Positions 53,808 to 61,900 of a stretch of DNA of 64,000 nt are shown here, piece after piece (the stretch's first letter is position 1; each line of letters opens with the position of its first letter). Source of the stretch: G965197715 sp965247615 (GTDB lineage: Bacteria; Chloroflexota; Dehalococcoidia; Lucifugimonadales; UBA1127); contig OZ252022.1 of NCBI GenBank assembly GCA_965247615.1, positions 124,001-188,000 of the forward strand, read 5' to 3'. Made by a program: the position numbers and the translations under genes. Under the pieces are notes generated by a model. The model had not been told where the DNA came from and did no database searches. It was given only the letters and a program-made list of their open reading frames with translations.

Positions 53808-54692
53808 GTGGCAACGCATCGCGCCATCGGCGAGCCGCCCGGCCTGGACGAGGCGTACGCCCACTGCGAACGCCTGGCGAGGGCCCACTACGAGAACTTC
53901 ACCGTCGGCTCGCTGCTGCTGCCCCGAGGAGTGAGGCCCTACCTCTACGCCGTCTACGCCTTCTGCCGGCAGACCGACGACCTCGGCGACGAGGCCCCGG
54001 GCGACCGGCTGGCGTATCTCGGCGCGTGGGAAGAGGCGCTCGCACAGGCCTACAGCGGCCTGCCGTCGCACCCCATCATCGTCGCGCTCCAGGACACCAT
54101 TCGCCGCTTCGACATACCGGAGACGCCGTTCCGCAAGCTCATCCAGGCGAACCGTATGGACCAGGGCCAGGTCCGCTTTCCCACGTACCACGACCTCCTG
54201 CACTACTGCGACCACTCGGCGAACCCCGTCGGACGCATGGTGCTCTACGTGCTCGGCGATCGTTCCGAGGAGAGCCATCGGCTGTCTGACGCGACCTGCA
54301 CCGCACTCCAGCTGGCCAACTTCTGGCAGGACGTGAAACGGGACTACGACGTGGGCCGCGTCTACCTGCCGCTGGAGGACCTGGAGCGCTTCGGCTACTC
54401 CGAGGTGGACCTGGCTGCGGGCGTCGTCAACGACAACCTGCGCAGGCTGATGGCGTTTGAGGTGGACCGCGCCCAACGGCTGTTCGAGCAGGGCTGCGCG
54501 CTTATCGAGCGCCTCGATGGCCGGTTCAAGCTCGATATCGCCCTGTTCACCAAGGGTGGCATGAGCATCCTCGACTCCATACGCCGCCAGGACTACGACG
54601 TGCTGACGGACCGTCCCATCGTTACCCCAGGCCGCAAGCTGTGGCTCATGGCGTCCACGGCCCTGCGGCTGGCGCTGCGGAGGGCCGCGTGA
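53808..54692 (+). CDS. hpnC: Squalene synthase HpnC (presqualene-PP to hydroxysqualene step)
   Basis: Squalene/phytoene synthase fold. In the HpnCDE route HpnD makes presqualene diphosphate and HpnC turns it into hydroxysqualene. Asp-rich motifs are CRQTDDLGDEAPGDR and FWQDVKRDYDVGRVYLPLEDL; NFTVGSLLLPRGVRPYLYAVYAF is the characteristic N-terminal segment. 294 aa from GTG 53808, selected because GGGAG lies 5 nt upstream; ATGs at 53727 and 53766 are in frame but lack ribosome sites. HpnC identity over HpnD rests on gene order and the longer DDLGDE-type first motif. Its TGA overlaps the GTG of the next gene. Confidence 0.9.
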   Translation: MATHRAIGEPPGLDEAYAHCERLARAHYENFTVGSLLLPRGVRPYLYAVYAFCRQTDDLGDEAPGDRLAYLGAWEEALAQAYSGLPSHPIIVALQDTIRRFDIPETPFRKLIQANRMDQGQVRFPTYHDLLHYCDHSANPVGRMVLYVLGDRSEESHRLSDATCTALQLANFWQDVKRDYDVGRVYLPLEDLERFGYSEVDLAAGVVNDNLRRLMAFEVDRAQRLFEQGCALIERLDGRFKLDIALFTKGGMSILDSIRRQDYDVLTDRPIVTPGRKLWLMASTALRLALRRAA

Positions 54693-55555
54693 CCACCGCA
54701 GCCGCCTACGACCACTGCCAGGCGGTCACGAAGCGGGAGGCGCGCAACTTCTACTTCGCCTTCGTCACCCTGCCCGCCCGGCGGCGCCGCGCCATCTACG
54801 CGGCCTACGCCTTCGCCAGGCTCGCCGATGACATCGCAGACGGCGACGCATCGAGCTCCGACAAGGCGGAGCAGCTCCGCGAGTTGCGCGCGGACCTCCG
54901 ACAGGCCTTCGCAGGACGGCCCCAGGGACCCGTGCTGCCCGCGCTGACCCACGCGGCGCACGAGCATGGCATCGACCCCGCACTCTTCGAGCGGCTCATC
55001 GACGGCGTCGAGATGGACCTGGCGCCGCGCCGCTACGAGACCTTCCATGCGCTGCGCGAGTACTGCTACCTCGTCGCGTCGGTGGTCGGCCTCATCTCCA
55101 TCGAGATCTTCGGCTACACGGACCCGCGGGCCCGGGAGGCGGCCGTGGACCTGGGCCTCGCCATGCAGCTCACCAACATCATGCGGGACATCCGAGAAGA
55201 CGCCGATGCGGGCCGGGTCTATCTCCCCCAGGGGGACCTGAGGCGGTTCGGCTATACCGAGGACGACCTCATGCGCGGCCTCGTGAACGACGCCTTCGTC
55301 GGGCTGATGCGTTTCCAGGCCCAGCGGGCCCGCGAGTACTTCCGGTCGGGCGGGACGCTGCTGGCCTACCTCTCGCCCCGCTCTCGCGCATGCCCTGCCG
55401 TCCTCCACGGCCTCTACAGCCGGCTGCTCGACCGCATCGAGCAGCGCGGCTTCGACGTCTACGGCGAGCGCGTCCGTCTCTCCTCCGGGGAGAAGCTGCG
55501 CATCATGGCCAAGCTTTGGACAACGAGTCTCCTTCCACGCCACAACCCGAAATAG
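54689..55555 (+). CDS. hpnD: Presqualene diphosphate synthase HpnD
   Basis: Condenses two farnesyl diphosphates to presqualene diphosphate. 288 aa, squalene/phytoene synthase fold. Motifs: SNFYYAF-like RNFYFAFVTLPARRRRAIYAAYAF, first Asp motif ARLADDIADGD, second Asp motif QLTNIMRDIREDADAGRVYLP with the following DLRRFGYTEDDL. GTG 54689 overlaps the hpnC stop (GTGA), giving translational coupling; the longer upstream frame reads inside hpnC. The C-terminus overlaps hpnE by about 40 nt. Confidence 0.92.
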   Translation: MTTAAAYDHCQAVTKREARNFYFAFVTLPARRRRAIYAAYAFARLADDIADGDASSSDKAEQLRELRADLRQAFAGRPQGPVLPALTHAAHEHGIDPALFERLIDGVEMDLAPRRYETFHALREYCYLVASVVGLISIEIFGYTDPRAREAAVDLGLAMQLTNIMRDIREDADAGRVYLPQGDLRRFGYTEDDLMRGLVNDAFVGLMRFQAQRAREYFRSGGTLLAYLSPRSRACPAVLHGLYSRLLDRIEQRGFDVYGERVRLSSGEKLRIMAKLWTTSLLPRHNPK

Positions 55556-56892
55556 GCAGCGTCGTCGTCGCTGGAGGTGGCCTGGCTGGCATGGCCGCCG
55601 CCTGGCGCCTGGCCGCCGCCGGCTACCGCGTCACCCTCGTCGAGCGGCGGCCCTATCTCGGCGGCCGCGCCTACTCATACACGGACCGCGAGACCGGCGT
55701 CCAAGTCGACAACGGCCAGCATGTCTTCATGGGCTGCTGCACCGCCTACATCGACTTCCTGCGCGATGTCGGGACGCTCGACCGAACGGCCAGGCAGGAC
55801 AGGCTGCGCGTCGAGGTCCGGAGCCCGTCGGGGAAGTCAGGCGTGCTCGCCGCCGCTCCCCTCCCCCCTCCGCTCCACCTGCTCCCATCCTTCCTGGCCT
55901 ACCCGCACCTTGCCTGGCGCGACAAGCTCCGCGCGGCGCCCGCGCTGCTGCGCATCCGGATGGAGCGCAACCCGGACCGGGACGAGCTGCGTGCCATGTC
56001 CTTTGAGGACTGGCTGCGCCGGAACGGTCAGTCAGACCGGGCCATCGCCAACTTCTGGGACCTCATCGTGGTGCCCACGCTCAACGACGCATCGCGCGAT
56101 GTGTCAGCCAGCATGGCGTTCACAGTCTTCCAGGTGGCGCTGCTCAGGGACGCCCACGGCGCCGACATCGGCTTCGCCCGGGGTGGCCTATCGGACGTCA
56201 TGGGAGATGCCGCCGAGCGGCGCCTGCGCACTTTGGGCGTCGACCTGGTGCTCGGCCGTACGGTCGAGCGACTGGTGCCGGACAGCGGCGCCCTTGCAGG
56301 AGTCGCGCTCGCCGGCGGCGATGTGCTGGCCGCCGACTGGTACGTGGTGGCGCTGCCGCCGCAGGCACTCGTCAACGCCCTGCCGGACGACCTGCGGGAG
56401 ACCTCCCCGCTGTCTGTCGCCGCGAGCCACACCTTCGCGCCGATCGTCAATCTCCACGTCTGGTACGACCGCGCGGTCGCCGACTTCGAATGGGCGGCGT
56501 TCGTGGACAGCCCGCTGCAGTTCGTGTTCAACAAGACGCGTATCGCCGGACTTGCAGGCCCTGGCGACTATCTGACCGTCTCGCTGAGCGGGGCCTGGGA
56601 GTGGTGGCCGCTGTCGAAGGACGAGCTGCGCGAACGCTTCACTCCAGAGCTGGCGCGGGCGCTGCCCCTCGCGCGCGACGCCGCAATCGAGCGCTTCGCC
56701 GTCGTGAAGGAGCAACGTGCGACGTTCCGCTCACCGCCCGGCGGACCGGCCAATCGCCTACCGACGCTCACGCCGCTGCGCAATATGGTGTTGGCGGGCG
56801 ACTGGACCGACACCGGCTGGCCGGCAACGATGGAGGGCGCGGTTCGCAGCGGCAACGCCGCCGCCGCCGCGGTCATGGCGGCGCACCGGTGA
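55516..56892 (+). CDS. hpnE: Hydroxysqualene dehydroxylase HpnE (FAD-dependent)
   Basis: Flavin amine-oxidase-fold protein that reduces hydroxysqualene to squalene, completing the HpnCDE pathway. About 458 aa. The FAD dinucleotide motif SVVVAGGGLAGMAAAWRLAAAGYRVTLVERR is near residues 14-44, followed by LGGRAYSYTDRETGVQVDNGQHVFMGCC; the C-terminal FAD contact is VLAGDWTDTGWPATMEGAVRSG. The start is uncertain: TTG 55516 is the last in-frame candidate before the homology and lacks a clear Shine-Dalgarno, so coupling to hpnD is assumed. No squalene-hopene cyclase follows in the window. Confidence 0.9.
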   Translation: MDNESPSTPQPEIGSVVVAGGGLAGMAAAWRLAAAGYRVTLVERRPYLGGRAYSYTDRETGVQVDNGQHVFMGCCTAYIDFLRDVGTLDRTARQDRLRVEVRSPSGKSGVLAAAPLPPPLHLLPSFLAYPHLAWRDKLRAAPALLRIRMERNPDRDELRAMSFEDWLRRNGQSDRAIANFWDLIVVPTLNDASRDVSASMAFTVFQVALLRDAHGADIGFARGGLSDVMGDAAERRLRTLGVDLVLGRTVERLVPDSGALAGVALAGGDVLAADWYVVALPPQALVNALPDDLRETSPLSVAASHTFAPIVNLHVWYDRAVADFEWAAFVDSPLQFVFNKTRIAGLAGPGDYLTVSLSGAWEWWPLSKDELRERFTPELARALPLARDAAIERFAVVKEQRATFRSPPGGPANRLPTLTPLRNMVLAGDWTDTGWPATMEGAVRSGNAAAAAVMAAHR

Positions 56893-57312
56893 GGGCCCTT
56901 GTCCTGGCGCCCATCAGTGACGATGAGCCCGCAGCCCTACCCAGCCGCGGCATCTAACGGGCCGGGATAATTGGGCGGGTAAGTCTGGCCTCCGTCAACC
57001 CCGGACGCATCTAAACCCACTGCCCGCGAGTATCTTGGTTTAAGGTGTCAATTGGCTACTGAGTAGGTTCCAGTGGGGTGGTCTCAATATGAACAATGCG
57101 TCGGCGAAAGGCAGTCAATCGCGCTGCAAACACACGGAAACCCTTGGCTATAGGAGCGTTCTTGGGGATACTGACGGGAGAATGAGAGAAGCCCTACCGT
57201 CCCCTTCTCGGTCCTACTCCGGCGCAGGGCCTCGGAAGGATTCGTCAACGTCGCCGCATGCCTAGCGGGGCTAGGTTCAACCGGGGGTGTAGGGACAAGG
57301 AGGATTCTTCTC
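56893..57312. other. Non-coding gap between hpnE and serpin remnant
   Basis: 420 nt without a supported ORF. Base composition is more even than in the flanking genes. An AAGGAGG ribosome site at 57297-57303 belongs to the serpin-like ORF. No tRNA, hairpin with U-tract or clear promoter was found. Confidence 0.6.
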
Positions 57313-58440
57313 TTGGTCATGCCGATTATTGTCCTGCTTCTAGCCGCGGCGCTCTCACTGGCGCAGACCGCCTGCGACCCGGCGTCAACGCCGACGGTCG
57401 CGCCTGCGACGACACCCAGGGGCGCCGAATTGCCCGCAACCCCGCCCGCTCCCGCCCCAACCCTCGCGCCCACTCCCGCCGTTGAGCGACTTGGCCCCTC
57501 GCCCGCGACTCCCACTCCGCTGGCGGTCTCGACTACGCCTGTCCCTGCGGAGCTCATAGCGTTGCGTTCCCGCCAGCCCCGGGCGGCGGAGCCGGAGCTG
57601 GCCGATCTGGTGCGCGGGAACGCCGCCTTCGCCTTCGATCTGTACCGCTCCCTCGCCCAGGGAGAGGGCAACCTCTTCTACTCCCCCCACAGCGTTTCCC
57701 TTGCCCTCGCCATGACCTACGCCGGGGCCAGGGGCGAGACGGAGCGCCAGATGGAGGACACGCTCCGCTTCCTCCTTCCCCAAGACAAGCTGCACCCCGC
57801 TTTCAACGCCCTGGACCTCAATCCCGCTTCCCGAGGGGAAGGGGCGGCAGGCCAGGACGACGGCGGCTTTCAGTTGAACATCGCCAACGCCGTCTGGGGC
57901 CAGGAGGAGCACGATTTCTTCGCGGCGTTCCTGGACGTCCTTGCCGAGCAGTACGGGAGCGAAGTCCGGCGGGCGGACTTTCGCTGTGCTCCGGAGGAGG
58001 CGCGCGCTCGCATCAACGACTGGGCCGCCGAGGCGACGGAGGGCCGGATCGAGTCCCTGATTCCGCGCGGAGCGATAGTCCCCACGACGCGGCTGGTTCT
58101 CGCCAACGCCATCTACTTCAACGCTGCGTGGCAGCTACCCTTCGACGAGAGGGCCACGGCCCCCCGTCCCTTCCACCCGCTGGGCGGCGGCGAGGTCGAA
58201 GCGCCGATGATGCGGCGGGAGGGGAGATTCGGCTACGCGCGCGGCGACGGCCACCAGGCCGTGGATCTGTTGTACGACGGCGGGGAGATGTCCATGACCA
58301 TTCTGCTTCCCGACGAGGGCAGGTTCCGTGAGTTCGAAGGGTCGTTGGACGCCTCCACCGTCTCCGTCTCGTCCTCCTCGTCGCCGCTGACGATCTTGCG
58401 GGCCAGGGCCATCATCAGGCCGTCCCCGCCGTCGCCGTAG
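57313..58440 (+). pseudogene. Truncated serpin, 3' end replaced
   Basis: Serine protease inhibitor of the serpin fold, broken. TTG 57313 has AAGGAGG 9 nt upstream; a signal peptide (PIIVLLLAAALSLAQTAC, lipoprotein-like Cys) is followed by a Pro/Thr/Ala-rich linker to about residue 80. Serpin homology runs from NAAFAFDLYRSLAQ through GNLFYSPHSVSLALAMTYAGARGETERQM, ANAVWGQ and LVLANAIYFNAAWQLPF to DGGEMSMTILLPDEGRFREFEGSLD near base 58350. It then stops abruptly. The last ~100 residues, including the reactive-centre loop, are missing, replaced by a 30-residue Ser-rich tail that is the antisense of a SNF2 helicase fragment. Inhibitory function is therefore impossible as encoded. Confidence 0.85.
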
Positions 58441-58631
58441 GCCGCCAGCCCGTCCTCGGGCAGCTCCCCCTCGACCGCCAGGGAGCTTTGCAGCTTCTTC
58501 GCCACCAGCTTCAGGGCGTCAGCCTGAAAGGTGTTCCGGTAGGCCATGAACACCACCTTCACCGGGCGGGTCTGCCCGATGTGCCACGACTGACGTGATG
58601 CCTGCCGTATGGTGTAGACCGAGTAGTACAT
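58351..58631 (-). pseudogene. C-terminal fragment of a SNF2-family helicase
   Basis: About 93 codons on the minus strand resembling the end of SNF2/RapA-like helicases: YSVYTIRQASRQSWHIGQTRPVKV (motif VI region, normally RQASRRSWRIGQ), then ADALKLVAKKLQSSLAVEGELPEDGLAAYGD and ALARKIVSGDEED. Upstream on its strand a stop codon precedes the first Met by four codons, and the helicase core is absent. Downstream, at about 58350, the frame runs into serpin antisense. A remnant created by recombination. Confidence 0.8.
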
Positions 58632-58906
58632 ACCTATTTCTCAATCGACGCCAATAGACTGCGGGACTCGTGGACCGTCGACTTGGAGGCAGCGAGCGGA
58701 GACGTTCGCATCACCTAATTCTTGCAGCGCACCAGACCAGCAAGCTGGCACCGGACAGTCTCATTAGCTGGTTCGCGTCTCTCATGGTGGACCTGATCAA
58801 TCAGCGAGGGTGACGCTCTTACACCACTTGACCGGACGTGACCGGGGTGTGGTGTGTCTGGTAAGCTTTTCGCGCTACCCTACCCCCACGTGAGACCAGA
58901 GAGCGA
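58632..58906. other. Intergenic region with a dyad upstream of the giant surface protein
   Basis: 275 nt without ORF. ACACCAC (58821-58827) and GTGGTGT (58849-58855) form a 7-bp inverted repeat enclosing two GACCGG words; this could be an operator or mRNA structure ~50-85 nt before the next start. No clear promoter hexamers. Confidence 0.5.
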
Positions 58907-61900
58907 ATGATTGGAGTCCTGTCCTTGCCCAGGCTGCGGACGTTGGTGGCGAGTACGTTCTTGGGTGTTCTGGCTGCGTTCTTGCTGGATGGAGGCTGGG
59001 CCAGTGCGCAGACTGACGTGCCCGATGCGCCTACGGCGGTCGCCGTGTACAGCATTGAGAGCCAGAAGCTCGAAGTGCGCTGGTCCTCGTCCGACGCGGC
59101 CTCGACCACATTGTTCAAGATCCAGTGGAAGTCGGGCAGCGAGGAGTTCGACTCGTCCCGGCAACTCCCAAGCGATCCGGCAACAAGCATCGAGATCGAC
59201 CAGTCGACCTCGGCGGGCGACCGGTACATGGACATCATCGCTGGCCTGACCGACGGCGCCGAATATACGGTGCGGGTGATCGCCGTGAACGCTAACGGGG
59301 ACAGCGACCCTTCCGCCACGGCGACTGGCACACCAGCTTCCCAGCCCGGCCAGGCGCGGGAGTTCTGGGAAAACGAGGTCGTCAAGATCTTCGAAAGTTC
59401 GTCTCCCTGGCTGCGGGAAACCTGGGATTACATCACCACTCAGAACGTTCCTGTGTTCTGGACTCCCGGGCCGAGCGGCGCAGCTTTTATTCTCTGCTCC
59501 TCCGTGACCCCGTCGAAATTGAGGGAATGTGATGCGGACGAGGTCCATATCTCCAGGTTCTACATCAACCTGATCTATGGGATCGCTCATGAGTTGGCGC
59601 ATGTGTACACGTTGGCGAACCGCGTGACGGCTACGCCCGGTCCGTTGGGGATTGCTCGCCTTTACTTCCATGTTTTGGCTTATCAGGGCAGCCTGGCGGA
59701 ATCGTCCTGCGCTCCCATTGAGATATTCGCCGACGCGGTGATGATTCTCACGATTGGGGACCAGTATCAGAGTTCAGGTTCCTATTGGGCCCGTTGCCCC
59801 ATCACCAAGGACACCGTGAGCGAGCAAGCCCTCGCCGTCGTCAGGAGTGCGCAATCGGGGCAAATGCCGTCCTGGTTGGCCGATAACTACAACGACTCTG
59901 ACGGCAACCCTGACCTTGCGCGTGTCTGGCGTGACGTGAAGGCGATAGAGAATGACACGAATGGGCGAGGGTTTCGGGCGACTGTCGTCTTTCAGTTGCG
60001 GGACGCATTCGGTGGCTACTGCGACAATCAGAAGGCGACCGATTCGGCGTTCGGCAGCGGGGTCACACGAAATCCCTGGAACGATGGCGGCTGCCTGCCC
60101 GACGCGCCGGCGAACGTCTCGGCTACAGGGGTTGGCAGCGGGAAGCTGACCGTGTCCTGGCAGGAGCCGCCAGACGACGGCGGCTCGCCGATAACGGGAT
60201 ACAAGGTCCAATGGAAGTCCGGCCCACAGGAGTACGAGTCATCGCGGCAAGCGGTAGTCGCGAATCTCTCAGACCCGCGGCGGACGATCAGTGGGTTGAC
60301 GAACGATGTCAGCCATTCAATCCGTGTGTTGGCCTATAACCACAACGGTGACGGAGCAGCGACGGAGGTGACGGCAACGCCGACTGCGACCGACACCACC
60401 GCTCCAACACTGCTGACGGCGCGGGTAGAACGCACGGTGCTGCGCTTGAACTGGAGCGAGGCGATTGACACGTCTTCAAAGCCGGAAACGTCTGCGTTCA
60501 CGGTGAACGTCGGCGCCTCCGCTCGCGCGACCGACGAGGTTTCGATCTCAGGCAGTGTCGTCACGCTGATGCTGGAGTCTGCCGTGGATGCGGGCGACGT
60601 GGTGACGGTCAGCTACTCGGCGCCGACCGGCAGCACAGCAACAGCACTCAGGGACTCCGCAGGAAACAACGTTGCCAGCTTTTCGAGCCAGCAGGTCCGC
60701 AACGATAGGATTCAGATCGTCATCACAGACCCGGGACCGGACAAGACCTACATCTGGGGCAGAGGGTTTGGGGAGCAGGACGCCATCGAGGCGACGGTGA
60801 CCTTCGGCGAACCCGTGATCGTAAGCGGCGTGCCGGAACTTCCACTGGAGGTTGGTGCCGAGAGGCGACGCGCGGCCTACCACAGCGGCTCGGGCACGAC
60901 ATCCCTGGTGTTTCGGTACGAACTGACCGAAGGCGAGACCGATTCCGACGGCGTCATGGTCCCGAGCAGCGGAGACATCAGCAAATTGACCGGCCCGGGC
61001 CTGGTCCGCTACGCCTCCACCAAGGCCGTTGCTCCAGCACGACTGTGGGACAGCGTCCGAACCGACTACCTCGTTGACGCTGTGCGCCCAACCCTGGTCC
61101 GTGCGAACGCGTTGGCGAATGGGAACGACGTGACGTTGACATGGGACAAGGCGCTGGATGAAGACTCAGCGCCCACCGCGACCGGTACGGTGTTCTTCAG
61201 GGTCAAAGACACGACCGACGACACGTCCCGCCAGATCACCGCGATCTCGGTCCTTGGCAAGGTGGTGACCTCGACGCTGTCGTCGGCCGTTTCGGCGACC
61301 GACCGACTTACCGTCTCCTACGAAGATCCATTCGCTAGCACCCCCGAGTCCGTCCTGATGCAGGTGCAGGACGTCCACAAGCCGCTGAAGGACACGCTTG
61401 GAAACCACGCCAGAAAGGACAGCGCCGCGATTTCCATTACCCAGAGCGCGAACAGTCCTTCTGAGTTCCCGTCCAGCGAGACCGGGGCCCGCAGCGTGGA
61501 CGAGAACACACCTGCGGGACGGATCATTGGCACTCCGATCGCGGCTACAGATGCCGACAACGACCGGCGCACGCACTCGATCTCCGGTACCGACGCCGCC
61601 TTCTTCGACGTGGTTGCATCGAGCGGCCAACTGCGCACCAAGGCCGCACTGAATCACGAGTCCCGCGACAGTTACTCGTTCACCATGTCGGTTACGGACG
61701 GCAAGGACGTTCACGGATACGCGGACACGACGATCGACGCCACCATCACCGTGACCGTCACGGTCGACGACGTTGACGAGCCGCCAGTGATCACCGGGGT
61801 TACCACCATCGCCGACTACGACGAGAACGGCTCCGGCGACGTGGCCGCCTACACCGCCATGGACCCCGAGGGCGACAGCAACATCACCTGGAGCCTGGGC

